Positions 1-8,873 of a stretch of 41,508 nucleotides of DNA are shown piece by piece. A model generated the notes under the pieces. The model worked only from the letters and a program-made list of their open reading frames with translations, had not been told where the DNA came from and made no database searches. This DNA comes from an uncultured Pelagibacteraceae bacterium (lineage in GTDB: Bacteria > Pseudomonadota > Alphaproteobacteria > Pelagibacterales > Pelagibacteraceae), in contig CABYKS010000006.1 in NCBI GenBank assembly GCA_902519625.1, positions 1-41,508 on the forward strand. Direction: 5' to 3'. Both the position numbers and the translations under genes were made by a program. Within the stretch, counting starts at the first letter, position 1, and every line of letters starts with the position of its first letter.

Positions 1-257
1 ATATGGCAGTAAATACCACAGGAAATAAAAACTTAGATTCTATTCAGACTAGCGAATTATGTCTTGATGCCATGAGGTTTTCCAAAGAAGTTCTTAAAAA
101 AAATGGAATATTTGTGTCTAAAATTTTTATAGGCTCTACATTTAATGAAATTATTGATGAATCAAAAAAAATATTTAAAAAAAATAAAGTTTTTAAACCT
201 AGTGCCAGTAGAAAAGAGTCCAAAGAAAGTTTTATAGTTTGTAGTGTGCTACGTTAG
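1..257 (+). CDS. rlmE: RlmE (FtsJ) 23S rRNA 2'-O-methyltransferase, C-terminal part
   Basis: This is the C-terminal third of the heat-shock rRNA methyltransferase that 2'-O-methylates a uridine in the 23S A-loop using SAM. The visible part opens with the family's NTTG signature (usually SDMAPNTTG) and an acidic/polar helix (IQTSELCLDAM). It ends in the typical K-P-x-A-S-R-xx-S-x-E tail (KPSASRKESKE), which carries catalytic-core residues of the RrmJ fold. The ORF-track start at base 3 is an internal Met. The reading frame is open to the left edge, so the gene starts outside the window. It lies 39 bases upstream of guaB on the same strand. Confidence 0.9.
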   Translation, partial: MAVNTTGNKNLDSIQTSELCLDAMRFSKEVLKKNGIFVSKIFIGSTFNEIIDESKKIFKKNKVFKPSASRKESKESFIVCSVLR

Positions 258-296
258 TTACTCTTTTTTTTTTTAAAGAATCATATATACAAGGAC

Positions 297-1361
297 ATGG
301 ATCCCATAAAAGAAGCTCTCACATATGATGATGTGCTACTTGCACCAAAATACTCAGAAATTCTTCCTTCAGAAACAAAAATAGAAACAAAATTATCAAA
401 CAATTTAAGTCTTAAAATACCCATAATTTCTTCTGCGATGGATACAGTAACTGAATCAAGTATGGCTATCGAAATTGCAAAGTTAGGAGGAATAGGAGTT
501 ATTCATAGAAACTTAGATATAAAAAATCAAATTTTAGAAGTCAAAAAAGTTAAATCTAAAAAATTAAAAGTAGGGGCTGCTGTGGGTGCCGGCCTGCTTG
601 AAATTAAAAGAGCCGAAGCATTACTTAAAGAAAAAATTGACTTAATTGTTGTAGACACTGCTCATGGTCATACAAAAAAGGTAGCTGAAATAATAAAAAA
701 AATTAAAGAATTAAAATCAAAAAAAACCACTCTATGTGCAGGAAATATTGCCACAGCTGAAGCGGCTAAATTTTTATCTAAACTAGGTGTTGACGCAATT
801 AAAGTAGGTATCGGTCCAGGATCAATTTGCACAACAAGGCTTGTTGCTGGCATTGGTGTTCCTCAATTGAGCGCAATATTAGCTGCAAAAAAAGGTCTAG
901 GAAAAAAAAAAATTACGCTCATTGCCGATGGAGGCATTAAGTTTTCTGGCGATATATCAAAAGCGTTAGCAGCCGGAGCAGATGCTGTAATGATAGGTTC
1001 ATTATTTGCTGGGTCAAAAGAATCCCCGGGAAAATTAATAAAAAAAAATGGTAAATATTTTAAAAGTTTTAGAGGAATGGGATCAATAGGTGCGATGAAC
1101 AAAGGTTCAGCTGATAGATACTTTCAAAAAAAACAAAAAGATCCATCCAAGTATGTACCAGAGGGTGTTGAAGGTTTAGTAAAATATAAAGGATCAGTTG
1201 AAAAAATTATTTATCAATTAATTGGGGGATTAAAATCATCAATGGGATACTTAGGATCAAAAAATATTAATGATTTAAGAAACAAACCTAAATTTGTTAA
1301 AATAACTAAAGCTGGTTTTTATGAAAGTATGGTACATAATATAGATCAAGTTTTAAAATAA
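297..1361 (+). CDS. guaB: IMP dehydrogenase lacking the CBS (Bateman) domain
   Basis: It oxidises IMP to XMP with NAD+, the committed step of GMP synthesis; guaA follows one gene later. The (beta/alpha)8 barrel is complete: the TYDDVLL opening, the catalytic loop GPGSICTTR with Cys178, the IMP-binding DGG and GS segments, the flap [10 protein letters not shown] and the YFQ/EG segment (VPEGVEG). These flap sequences favour IMP dehydrogenase over GMP reductase. At 354 aa it is about 130 residues shorter than usual. The sequence runs from [11 protein letters not shown] straight to KVGAAVG, so the paired CBS domains normally inserted there are absent. The AAGGA before the ATG is only one base away, an unusually short spacing, but no alternative in-frame start fits the conserved N terminus. 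Confidence 0.95.
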   Translation: MDPIKEALTYDDVLLAPKYSEILPSETKIETKLSNNLSLKIPIISSAMDTVTESSMAIEIAKLGGIGVIHRNLDIKNQILEVKKVKSKKLKVGAAVGAGLLEIKRAEALLKEKIDLIVVDTAHGHTKKVAEIIKKIKELKSKKTTLCAGNIATAEAAKFLSKLGVDAIKVGIGPGSICTTRLVAGIGVPQLSAILAAKKGLGKKKITLIADGGIKFSGDISKALAAGADAVMIGSLFAGSKESPGKLIKKNGKYFKSFRGMGSIGAMNKGSADRYFQKKQKDPSKYVPEGVEGLVKYKGSVEKIIYQLIGGLKSSMGYLGSKNINDLRNKPKFVKITKAGFYESMVHNIDQVLK

Positions 1362-1366
1362 AATAT

Positions 1367-1798
1367 ATGCAAAAAATAATAAAATATTTTCTAATAATAT
1401 TCATTTTATTTAATATCCAAGCTTTTGCTAAAGAAAACTTTTTTCAAGAAGCAAAAATATTATTTGAAGAAGGAAAAATTGAAGAATCAAAATTTCTTTT
1501 TCAAAGAAATATAGTTTTTAATCCAAAAGACCCAAAATCTTATTTATATTTAGCAAAAATTTTTGAAAGAGAAGAAAATGAGATTGAAGAAGAAAAAAAT
1601 ATAAATACAACACTTTTATTAGAACCAGATAATGAAGAAGCTATGTATATGTTGATAGATATGAAATTAGAAAAATCGGATATACAGATGGTAGAAGAGC
1701 TTAGAGATAAATTTAAAATTATTTGTAATTCTTTATGTTCCAAGATTGAGTCTATCGAAGAAAGATTAAGCAATATTGATGTTAATAATGGATCTTGA
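1367..1798 (+). CDS. Small exported TPR-repeat protein
   Basis: A 143-residue protein with a hydrophobic N-terminal signal segment (residues 1 to about 20, [14 protein letters not shown]) and probable signal peptidase I cleavage after AFA. About two tetratricopeptide-like helical pairs follow (roughly residues 25-95: [36 protein letters not shown]) and then a charged helical tail. TPR folds bind other proteins, so a periplasmic scaffold role is plausible, but the partner is unknown. It lies 5 bases after guaB and overlaps the start of guaA, so it is probably co-transcribed with the guanine genes. Nothing in the protein suggests a part in nucleotide metabolism. Confidence 0.75.
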   Translation: MQKIIKYFLIIFILFNIQAFAKENFFQEAKILFEEGKIEESKFLFQRNIVFNPKDPKSYLYLAKIFEREENEIEEEKNINTTLLLEPDNEEAMYMLIDMKLEKSDIQMVEELRDKFKIICNSLCSKIESIEERLSNIDVNNGS

Positions 1799-3353
1799 GA
1801 AAAATCTTACCAAGATTTTAATCATAGATTATGGATCACAATTTACACAGCTTATAGCTAGAAGAATTAGAGAACTTGGTGTTTATTCAAGAATAATTAG
1901 CCATAATAAAATTAAATTGAAAGATATATTAAATAATAATGTAGGTGGCTTAATTTTATCAGGAGGTCCCCTAAATGTTTATCAATCTAATAAAATAAAA
2001 TTTGATAAAAGAATTTTCAATTTAGGCATTCCAATTCTAGGAATATGCTTTGGGCATCAAATATTATCAAAAAACCTAGGGGGCAAAGTAAAAGGATCGA
2101 AATACAGAGAATTTGGTTTAGCAACTATTAAAAAGAAAAATAAAAGCTTACTGACAAGAGGTTTTTTTAATAATAAAAATACATGTAATGTTTGGATGAG
2201 CCACTCCGATGAGGTTTCTAAGCTTCCTAAAGCATTTTCAGTCATAGCATCAACAAATAATTCAAAGTTTGCAATGATTGAAAATTATAAAAAAAAAATA
2301 TTTGGAATTCAATTTCATCCAGAAGTTACTCATACTAAAAATGGAAAAAAAATATTAAGCAATTTTGTTTTTTCCATTTGTAAATTAAAAAGAAATTGGT
2401 CATCAAAACAGCAAAAAACAAAATTAATTAAACAGGTTAAAAATCAAGTAAAAAATTCAAAAGTAATTTGTGCTTTATCAGGAGGCGTTGATAGCAGTGT
2501 AGTGGCCAAGTTATTAAAAGAAGCTATAGGAAATAAACTAATCTGTATATTTGTTAATACGGGTTTATTGAGAAAAGCTGAAGAAAAACAAGTAGTTAGT
2601 ACTTTTAAAAAAAAACTTAAAATCAATCTCATTTATGTAAATGCAAAAAATATATTTTTATCTAAACTTAAAAATGTTTCAGATCCTGAAAAAAAAAGAA
2701 AAATAATTGGAAATTTATTTATTAAAATTTTTGAAAAGCATGCGAGAAAAATAAAAAAAATAAAATTTTTAGCACAAGGAACTCTTTACCCTGATTTAAT
2801 AGAGAGCAAATCCGTTACTGGAAGCCAAACTTCAAAAATAAAATCACACCATAATGTTGGAGGTTTGCCTAAAAAAATGAAACTTCAATTAGTTGAACCA
2901 TTAAAATATTTATTTAAAGATGAAGTTAGAAAACTTGGTTTAGAATTAAAACTAGGAAAAGAAATTGTTTTAAGACATCCATTTCCTGGGCCTGGTCTTG
3001 CCATAAGAATGCCTGGAACTATTACAGATAAAAAAATAAAAATTCTTCAAGAAGCAGATTATATTTTTATAAGAGAATTAAAAAAACATAATTTATATAA
3101 TAAAATCTGGCAAGCTTATGCAGCTTTATTACCAGTTAAAACAGTTGGTGTGATGGGTGACAATAGAACTTATGAATATATATGTTTACTTAGGGCAATT
3201 ACCTCAGAAGATGGAATGACTGCTGATTTTTTTAATTTTAATAAAAATTTCATGCAACTTGTATCAAATAAAATAATTAATAATATAAGGGGCATAAATA
3301 GAGTAGTTTACGATGTAACATCAAAACCGCCAAGCACTATTGAACTAGAATGA
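1788..3353 (+). CDS. guaA: GMP synthase (glutamine-hydrolysing)
   Basis: It aminates XMP to GMP using glutamine and ATP. The N-terminal class I glutamine amidotransferase domain carries GICFGHQ (catalytic Cys about residue 87) and FHPEVTHT with the His/Glu of the triad. The ATP pyrophosphatase domain follows with the P-loop SGGVDSS. The C-terminal dimerisation domain has the hallmark [11 protein letters not shown] and ends in [10 protein letters not shown]. The ORF-track start (1776) is a TTG. ATG codons lie at 1779 and 1788, and I chose 1788, which gives 521 aa and an 11-base overlap with the TPR gene. Neither ATG has a clear Shine-Dalgarno, which suggests translational coupling. Length is normal for the family. 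Confidence 0.95.
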   Translation: MDLEKNLTKILIIDYGSQFTQLIARRIRELGVYSRIISHNKIKLKDILNNNVGGLILSGGPLNVYQSNKIKFDKRIFNLGIPILGICFGHQILSKNLGGKVKGSKYREFGLATIKKKNKSLLTRGFFNNKNTCNVWMSHSDEVSKLPKAFSVIASTNNSKFAMIENYKKKIFGIQFHPEVTHTKNGKKILSNFVFSICKLKRNWSSKQQKTKLIKQVKNQVKNSKVICALSGGVDSSVVAKLLKEAIGNKLICIFVNTGLLRKAEEKQVVSTFKKKLKINLIYVNAKNIFLSKLKNVSDPEKKRKIIGNLFIKIFEKHARKIKKIKFLAQGTLYPDLIESKSVTGSQTSKIKSHHNVGGLPKKMKLQLVEPLKYLFKDEVRKLGLELKLGKEIVLRHPFPGPGLAIRMPGTITDKKIKILQEADYIFIRELKKHNLYNKIWQAYAALLPVKTVGVMGDNRTYEYICLLRAITSEDGMTADFFNFNKNFMQLVSNKIINNIRGINRVVYDVTSKPPSTIELE

Positions 3354-4129
3354 TTTCAAAAATAAAAAAAATATTAAAAAAGAAAAATAAGTCTAAGATT
3401 ATATGTTTAACCTCATATTCAAAAAATATTGCTGAGGCAATTGATCCATATGCCGATATAATTTTAGTAGGAGATTCGCTAGGTTCAGTTCTTTATAATT
3501 ATTCTACTACAAGAAAAGTCACCTTAAATCAGATGATAGAACATTCTAAAAGTGCGAGATTAGGGATTAAAAATAGTTTAATGGTTGTTGATATGCCATA
3601 CAAAACATATTCAAACAAAAGAATAGCCCTTAAAAATGCAAAAAGAATTATGAAAGAAACAAAATGTGATGCAGTTAAAATAGAAGGCGGATCATCAATT
3701 ATTAAAATAGTAGAGCATTTAATTAAAAATAAAATTCCTTTGATGGGTCACTTAGGAATATTACCTCAGACTGTTAGAGGAAAATTTAAATTTAAAGGAA
3801 AAAAAATTAAAGAAAGAAATCAAATTTTTAAAGATGCCAAGTTGCTTCAGGATAAGGGTGTATTTTCTATTGTCTTAGAATGTGTAGAAACGACACTCGC
3901 AAAACAAATTACTAAATCTTTAGAAATTCCAACTATAGGCATTGGTTCATCTCAAAATTGTGATGGACAAGTTCTAGTTATTGATGATTTAATAGGATTA
4001 AATGAAACAAAAACAAAATTCGTTAAAAAATTTGGACGAATTAAAAATAATATCTCTCAAGCTGTTAGAAATTTTAAAAAAGAAGTTTTAAGTAAAAAAT
4101 ATCCAACAAAAAAATATTCTTATAATTAG
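3350..4129 (+). CDS. panB: 3-methyl-2-oxobutanoate hydroxymethyltransferase (ketopantoate synthesis)
   Basis: PanB transfers the one-carbon unit of methylene-tetrahydrofolate to 2-oxoisovalerate, giving ketopantoate, the first step of pantothenate and CoA synthesis. Family signatures are LTSY near the N terminus, the metal-binding segment [17 protein letters not shown], the AVKIEGG helix, GHLGILPQ and PTIGIGSS. Length (259 aa) is normal. The ATG overlaps the guaA stop (ATGA), so translation is probably coupled. No other pan genes are in the window, so whether the full pathway is present cannot be judged here. Its stop interlocks with that of the convergent membrane-protein gene. Confidence 0.93.
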   Translation: MISKIKKILKKKNKSKIICLTSYSKNIAEAIDPYADIILVGDSLGSVLYNYSTTRKVTLNQMIEHSKSARLGIKNSLMVVDMPYKTYSNKRIALKNAKRIMKETKCDAVKIEGGSSIIKIVEHLIKNKIPLMGHLGILPQTVRGKFKFKGKKIKERNQIFKDAKLLQDKGVFSIVLECVETTLAKQITKSLEIPTIGIGSSQNCDGQVLVIDDLIGLNETKTKFVKKFGRIKNNISQAVRNFKKEVLSKKYPTKKYSYN

Positions 4130-4737
4130 AAGAATTTTTTAAACGACTTATTTATCTCCAAGATATCCAAATCTCCCAATCCACCAATGATTAATTGAAT
4201 AGCCACAATTAATATTACAATTAATCCAAGATAACCAAACCATTGATGCTTTTTAATTTTCTCTGCAAAAAACCTAGCAAGTGTTACTACAAGAAGGACT
4301 GAAAGCACCAATCCAAAGATCATTAAGTTAAAGTTGTGCTTTGAAGCAGCAACTACAGCTATTACATTATCAAAACTTAAAGTGATATCAGCCAATAAAA
4401 CTTTATAAACACTTTGAATATATGAAGGTTCTTTAGATACCTTAGTGGGTGACTTAATTTTTTTTAAATTGAATAAATCTTTTCTAAGATCATTAATAAT
4501 CCATATTAAAAGTAGTCCTCCTATAATTTTAACATAAGCAAATCCAAATAAATAAGATGCAAAAAAAGCAAAAATTATTCTAAATATAAGAGCGCCTAAA
4601 ACTCCCCACATAATTATTTGATTTCGATGCTTTGGAGCAAAGCTTGCCGCTATCATGCCAATAATTATGGCGTTATCAGCTGCCATAATGACATCGATAA
4701 AAATTATCTGAGTAAGTATTATAGACTGTTCAATCAA
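4126..4737 (-). CDS. TerC/YjbE-family integral membrane protein (putative metal transporter)
   Basis: A 203-residue polytopic protein with about six to seven predicted helices. It carries the two signature acidic motifs of the TerC superfamily: FIDVIMAADNAIIIGM in helix 1 and DITLSFDNVIAVVAA in the second half. These Asp/Asn pairs are the proposed metal-handling sites. Members of this family are implicated in manganese or other metal export. A short, charged cytoplasmic loop (LKKIKSPTKVSKEP) separates the halves. It is the last gene of a minus-strand run pxpA-TPR-terC, 9 bases after the TPR gene. I see no yybP-ykoY (Mn) riboswitch upstream. Confidence 0.8.
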   Translation of the reverse strand: MIEQSIILTQIIFIDVIMAADNAIIIGMIAASFAPKHRNQIIMWGVLGALIFRIIFAFFASYLFGFAYVKIIGGLLLIWIINDLRKDLFNLKKIKSPTKVSKEPSYIQSVYKVLLADITLSFDNVIAVVAASKHNFNLMIFGLVLSVLLVVTLARFFAEKIKKHQWFGYLGLIVILIVAIQLIIGGLGDLDILEINKSFKKFF

Positions 4738-4746
4738 TATTTATTA

Positions 4747-5238
4747 TTAATACTTTGATTTCTTCGTTCCTTCAATAATTTCCTTTAATTCTTTGTATTC
4801 TTCACAGTTACAATTAATTAAAACATTTAATCTTTCCTTAGCAAGCTTAATTCTATTAGTAGCAACATAGAGTTCACCTAAATACTCATTAATTCCAACA
4901 TGATTTGGTTCTATTGCTAGACCTTCAAGGTAATAAATTTCTCCTTTTTCAAACTCTCCAAGTTTTCTCGAAGTAAATCCTAAATAATTTAAAGTGTCAG
5001 GATTATTTGGTTTTTTCTTATTAGATACTAATAATAATTTTAAAGCTTTTTTGTATCTTTTCTCTGCCTTATCAGGCTTACCTTTCTTATCATATTTTTT
5101 TGCTGATTTGATTAGACTAACCGCTTTTTCATAATCTGATTTTATTTTGCTACTACCATTACTTGATGAGCTGGCAGATAAGGAATAATTAGCAAAACCG
5201 AAAATAAATATAAAAATTAATAAAAATTTTTTTATCAT
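4747..5238 (-). CDS. Secreted TPR-repeat protein
   Basis: 163 residues with a clear signal peptide (MIKKFLLIFIFIFGFANYSLSA, cleavage near residue 22) and a Ser-rich mature N terminus. Three or more TPR units follow (roughly residues 35-140), with recognisable pairs such as GKPDKAEKRYKKALKLLL, LNYLGFTSRKLGEFEKGEIY and YLEGLAIEPNHVGINEYLG. It is probably periplasmic. Its ATG overlaps the pxpA stop codon by one base (TAATG), implying co-translation, although nothing in the protein relates it to 5-oxoproline metabolism. It resembles in style the other small exported TPR protein at 1367, but the sequences do not look like close duplicates. Confidence 0.75.
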   Translation of the reverse strand: MIKKFLLIFIFIFGFANYSLSASSSSNGSSKIKSDYEKAVSLIKSAKKYDKKGKPDKAEKRYKKALKLLLVSNKKKPNNPDTLNYLGFTSRKLGEFEKGEIYYLEGLAIEPNHVGINEYLGELYVATNRIKLAKERLNVLINCNCEEYKELKEIIEGTKKSKY

Positions 5239-6011
5239 TAGTTAAACTTTTTCATAGCACTTAATGGTTTTAATATAAGTCCATTTTCAACCAAATTTAA
5301 TTTTATAGATTTGGCTGTATTTAAAGAGCTTACATTATCACCATGTATGCAAACAGAGTCGATCTCGCAAGGTATCTGTTTTCCACTGTGACAATTTAGT
5401 GCCTGATTTTTAACCATACTAAGAACATGTTTTTTGGCTTCTTCAGGATTAGTGATTAATGCATGAGGTTTTTTTCTTGATACAAGATTGCCATCGTCTT
5501 CATAGTTTCTATCAGCAAATATTTCACAGGCTATCTTCATATTAAGTTTTTTTGCTGCTTCTTCCATTTTAGAACCTGTTGGAACTAAATAAATTAATTC
5601 TTTACTTATTTCATTGATAGCTTTTGCGAGAGTAGTTGCTAGCTCAATATCTTCACATGCCATGTTATTCAGTGCACCGTGAGGTTTAATGTGTGTGACA
5701 TTTTCTCCATGTTTTATTGCTATATTCTCTAAGATTTCGTATTGATCGATAATAAGTTTTCTAATCTCATTGTTAGACAAATTCATTCTTTCTCTCCCGA
5801 AATTTTCAGGATCTTTGAATGAAGGATGAGCTCCAATACTTACACCATTATTTTTGGATATTTTTATTACCTCATTCATTGTGTCTTCATCTCCTGCATG
5901 ATATCCACAAGCTATATTAGCTGAATTAACAATCTTAAGTAACTCTGGATCACTTTCATTTGAATGAAGCTTTGATTTTTCTCCCAAATCACAATTGATA
6001 TTAATTTCCAT
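5238..6011 (-). CDS. pxpA: 5-oxoprolinase subunit A (LamB/YcsF family)
   Basis: Subunit of the ATP-dependent prokaryotic 5-oxoprolinase PxpABC, which hydrolyses 5-oxoproline (pyroglutamate) to glutamate. Signatures are the N-terminal ININCDLGE, SANIACGYHAGD, IGAHPSF, the VTHIKPHGALNN segment, EIFADRNY and CIHGDN near the C terminus. I take the start as the Met of MEININCDLGE at 6011, not the 12-residue-longer ORF at 6047, because family members begin at this motif; this gives 257 aa. The gene is transcribed away from pxpB/pxpC, with only 28 bases between the start codons. Confidence 0.93.
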   Translation of the reverse strand: MEININCDLGEKSKLHSNESDPELLKIVNSANIACGYHAGDEDTMNEVIKISKNNGVSIGAHPSFKDPENFGRERMNLSNNEIRKLIIDQYEILENIAIKHGENVTHIKPHGALNNMACEDIELATTLAKAINEISKELIYLVPTGSKMEEAAKKLNMKIACEIFADRNYEDDGNLVSRKKPHALITNPEEAKKHVLSMVKNQALNCHSGKQIPCEIDSVCIHGDNVSSLNTAKSIKLNLVENGLILKPLSAMKKFN

Positions 6012-6039
6012 AATATTAATAGTAGGAGTATAACATGTC

Positions 6040-6714
6040 ATGATCAAAAATATAACAAATCTTGGTGACGCAGCAGTGTACTGTGATTTTGGTAATCAAA
6101 TCGATCAAGAAACTAATTTAAATGTAATTAAATATTTTAAGAATTTAAAAGAACTTAAAATAGAAGGTATAACAAATTTAACTCCTTCTTATAATAAATT
6201 AATAGTTTCATTTGAACCATCTGTTACTAATTATGAAAAATTAAAGAATAAAATTATAGATTTAAAATTACATAATAAAGAAAATCAAAATAGCAAATTA
6301 ATTAAAATTCCTATTTGTATTGATGAAGAGTTTTCATTAGATATAAAAAGATTAACCAAAGAGCTTAAAATGAAATATGATCAAATTTATAATTCATTTT
6401 TTGATAAAGAATATTATTGTTACATGACAGGTTTTATAGCTGGTATGCCTTTTTTAGGAGATACCAGGGAAAATATAAGATTAAATAGATTGGAGACACC
6501 AAGAGTAAAAGTTCCCAAGGGTTCAATTGGTATAACTGAACAATTTTGTAATATTTATACATACGAAAGCCCAGGTGGATGGAATATTATTGGCAATACT
6601 CCTGTTAAAATTTTTGACAAATCTAATCAAGAAAATCCTGCATTAATTAATCCTGGTGACAGAGTAACATTTTACAAGATCAGCAAACAAGAATATCAAA
6701 AATATAATGAGTAA
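6040..6714 (+). CDS. pxpB: 5-oxoprolinase subunit B (KipI/AHS1 family)
   Basis: AHS1/KipI-domain subunit of 5-oxoprolinase. It opens with ITNLGDAAVYCDFG (family: GD.A..v.fg) and has the conserved YCYMTGFIAGMPFLGD, RLETPRVKVPKGSIGI, YTYESPGGWNIIG and NPGDRVTF segments. At 224 aa it has the normal size for subunit B. A good Shine-Dalgarno (TAGGAG) lies upstream of the ATG. It overlaps pxpC by 8 bases, and the two subunits form a heteromer in characterised systems. Confidence 0.93.
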   Translation: MIKNITNLGDAAVYCDFGNQIDQETNLNVIKYFKNLKELKIEGITNLTPSYNKLIVSFEPSVTNYEKLKNKIIDLKLHNKENQNSKLIKIPICIDEEFSLDIKRLTKELKMKYDQIYNSFFDKEYYCYMTGFIAGMPFLGDTRENIRLNRLETPRVKVPKGSIGITEQFCNIYTYESPGGWNIIGNTPVKIFDKSNQENPALINPGDRVTFYKISKQEYQKYNE

Positions 6715-7657
6715 AAATTATTTTGAAATACTTAGACCAGGAATTAATTCTACATTTCAAGACTTAGGTAGATTTAACCAACACCATATTGGAATCCCAA
6801 TGAGTGGTGCGATGGATAAAAGAAATTACTTGATAGGAAATAAATTAGTTGGAAATAATAATAATATTTCTGCTATAGAATTTGCATATCAAGGTCCATT
6901 ATTAAAACTACAATCTACAAAAGTAATTTGTGCTGTTACAGGAAATGTAAATTTTAAAATATTAAGAGCTAACTCAAAGATAGAAGAGGGAGAATGTTAT
7001 AAAACATTTGAGCTAAATGCTGGTGATCAGATCGATGTTATATCAACGAATAAATCAGTCTATGGTTATTTTTTTATAAATGGAGGTTTTGAAATAGAAT
7101 CATTTTGGAAAAGTTTTTCGATAAATACTATGGCACAGATAGGACCAAATGATGGTACCAAATTTAGTTTAAATCAAAAATTATTTATTAAAAATAAAGA
7201 AAGTAAATTTCATAAAAAAAGAATTGAGTATTTAAACTCAAAAATTGAATTTATTAGAGTATTAAGAGGAACAAATTTTAACTATTTCTCAGAAGAAGGA
7301 ACAAATAACTTCTTTAACAAAGAATTCACAGTATCAAAACTTACAGATAGAATGGGTATGAGAATTGAAGGTCCAAAAATTGAAAATATTGTCGAAACAA
7401 ATATTAAATCAGAAGGATTAATAAAAGGAGTTATCCAAGTCCCAGGAGATGGGAATCCAATTATTATGTTATCTGATTATGGAACAGTTGGCGGCTATCC
7501 AAAGATTGCTGTAGTTATATCCGCAGATCATGATAGACTAACCCAATTAACTCCTGGATCAAAAATCAAATTTAAATTAGTCGAATTGAACGAAGCAGAA
7601 AATCTTTACAAACTATATGAAATTGAAACTAAAAATATATTAAATCAAATAAGATGA
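6707..7657 (+). CDS. pxpC: 5-oxoprolinase subunit C (biotin-dependent carboxylase-like, AHS2 family)
   Basis: AHS2-domain subunit of 5-oxoprolinase. Signatures are the N-terminal EILRPGINSTFQDLGR, GIPMSGAMDKRNYLIGN, the middle DRMGMRIEGP, and the late segments VPGDGNPIIMLSD and TVGGYPKIAVV. Length (316 aa) is normal. Such proteins are often labelled allophanate hydrolase subunit 2 or urea-amidolyase-like, but the presence of pxpA, pxpB and pxpC together supports 5-oxoprolinase. It overlaps pxpB by 8 bases upstream and the EamA transporter by 4 bases downstream. Confidence 0.93.
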   Translation: MSKNYFEILRPGINSTFQDLGRFNQHHIGIPMSGAMDKRNYLIGNKLVGNNNNISAIEFAYQGPLLKLQSTKVICAVTGNVNFKILRANSKIEEGECYKTFELNAGDQIDVISTNKSVYGYFFINGGFEIESFWKSFSINTMAQIGPNDGTKFSLNQKLFIKNKESKFHKKRIEYLNSKIEFIRVLRGTNFNYFSEEGTNNFFNKEFTVSKLTDRMGMRIEGPKIENIVETNIKSEGLIKGVIQVPGDGNPIIMLSDYGTVGGYPKIAVVISADHDRLTQLTPGSKIKFKLVELNEAENLYKLYEIETKNILNQIR

Positions 7658-8511
7658 ATTTTTTAAATAAGGTTCCAGGTCCTTTTCTAGTATTTTTAGG
7701 TGCATGCACATTAAGTTTTGGTGGATTAATTGTTAAATCATTTGAAGGAGCAAATCTTTGGCAAATTTTATTTTGGAGATCAGTATTTTTTTCGATCGTA
7801 GTTTTGTTTTTTTTATTATTAAATTATAAAAAAAATTTTTTTAATTCTATTTATAAAATAGGCTTACCAGGTTTTTTTGGTGGAATAGTTTTATCCTGTG
7901 GGTATGCAGGATATGTTTTTGCCATGTATAATACAACTGTAGCAAATGCTAATTTTATTATTCAAACTCAAACCATTTTCCTAGCTATATTTGGTTATAT
8001 ATTTCTCAAAGAAAAAATATCAATCTTAACAATCACTTCAATTGTTCTTGCATTTAGCGGTATTTTTTTAATGCTTGGCGGTTCTTTAAATTCTGGACAA
8101 ATGATTGGGAATATTGCTGCATTTATAATGCCTATTTCGTTTGCTGTCCTTATATTAACTGTAAGAAAATATCCAAATGTAGATATGATACCATTACAAT
8201 TAATTGCAGGTATCGGTGCAATTATTCTGGGATATTTGTTTTCATCACAAATTATAGTTTCTTCTTACGATATATTTTTAGGATTTATTGCAGGCTTTTT
8301 TCAGGTAGGGTTAGGTTTCATATTTATAACAGTTGGTGCAAAAACTACCCCTTCAGCATTAGTTGGAATCATTATGTTGACTGAAGCTATTCTAGGACCA
8401 CTTTGGGCCTGGTTATTTATAAATGAAACTCCACCTTTAGTTGTTTTAGTCGGAGGATCTATTGTTTTATCTGCGGTTGTATTGCAATTCTTTAACCGTA
8501 AAATTGTATAA
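7654..8511 (+). CDS. EamA/DMT-family transporter linked to 5-oxoprolinase
   Basis: 285 residues with ten predicted membrane helices in two EamA repeats, including the typical end of the first repeat (FGYIFLKEKISILTITSIVLAFSGIFLML) and its second-half equivalent (MLTEAILGPLWAWLFINETP). The family moves amino acids, nucleosides or other small metabolites. The ATG overlaps the pxpC stop, so it belongs to the pxpBC operon. Transport of 5-oxoproline or a related amino acid is a reasonable inference from that context only. It is one of three EamA transporters in the window. Confidence 0.85.
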   Translation: MNFLNKVPGPFLVFLGACTLSFGGLIVKSFEGANLWQILFWRSVFFSIVVLFFLLLNYKKNFFNSIYKIGLPGFFGGIVLSCGYAGYVFAMYNTTVANANFIIQTQTIFLAIFGYIFLKEKISILTITSIVLAFSGIFLMLGGSLNSGQMIGNIAAFIMPISFAVLILTVRKYPNVDMIPLQLIAGIGAIILGYLFSSQIIVSSYDIFLGFIAGFFQVGLGFIFITVGAKTTPSALVGIIMLTEAILGPLWAWLFINETPPLVVLVGGSIVLSAVVLQFFNRKIV

Positions 8512-8561
8512 TAATTTTATATCTTGTTAAAAATTTTTTTCATTTATGGTATAAGATTCTT

Positions 8562-8738
8562 ATGTCTTTAATTAAAGACTTATCAAAAGAAAAAAAACAA
8601 ATAGACGTCCAAATTAAAAAAATAACAAAGGCAAGATTGAACGACAGAACATCGAGTTCATGGACTAGTTTAAGATCATTAAAGAAAAAAAAGTTAGCTC
8701 TAAAAGATAAAATTGCCTCAATAGCTAAAACTCACTAA
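8562..8738 (+). CDS. YdcH/DUF465-like small coiled-coil protein
   Basis: This 58-residue gene is below the cutoff of the supplied ORF track. It begins MSLIKDLSKEKKQIDVQ and ends LKKKKLALKDKIASIAKTH, a basic helical hairpin. The closing K-x-x-LALKDKI pattern is the signature of the short YdcH/DUF465 family, which is common in alphaproteobacteria and has no assigned biochemical role. It starts 50 bases after the EamA gene and stands alone before a 135-base spacer. The reading frame is open and uninterrupted and the composition is protein-like. The family call rests on pattern recognition without a profile search. Confidence 0.7.
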   Translation: MSLIKDLSKEKKQIDVQIKKITKARLNDRTSSSWTSLRSLKKKKLALKDKIASIAKTH

Positions 8739-8873
8739 TTTAGCTATTTAATTAGACTTTATTTGAAACTCAAACTATTAATTTAGTTGGAAGGGCTTTA
8801 TTTTCTATGTTAGAAATATTTTAAGATAGGGACTAAGGTTTATATTATTACCTGGAGAAAATCATAAAAATTG

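Noticed and set aside
239-274. Possible terminator after rlmE (GTAG/CTAC stem and a run of eleven Ts)
   Set aside because: The stem has only four base pairs and is 11 bases from the T-run; not a convincing intrinsic terminator.
297-1361. Reading the short guaB as GMP reductase
   Set aside because: The [23 protein letters not shown] and VPEGVEG segments are those of IMP dehydrogenase, and guaA is nearby.
8739-8873. Alternative-sigma promoter (GGAA-N16-GTT type) ahead of the lipid-modification cluster
   Set aside because: GGAAG with GTTA is an imperfect match, and SAR11 genomes are thought to carry few sigma factors; no reliable motif could be assigned.
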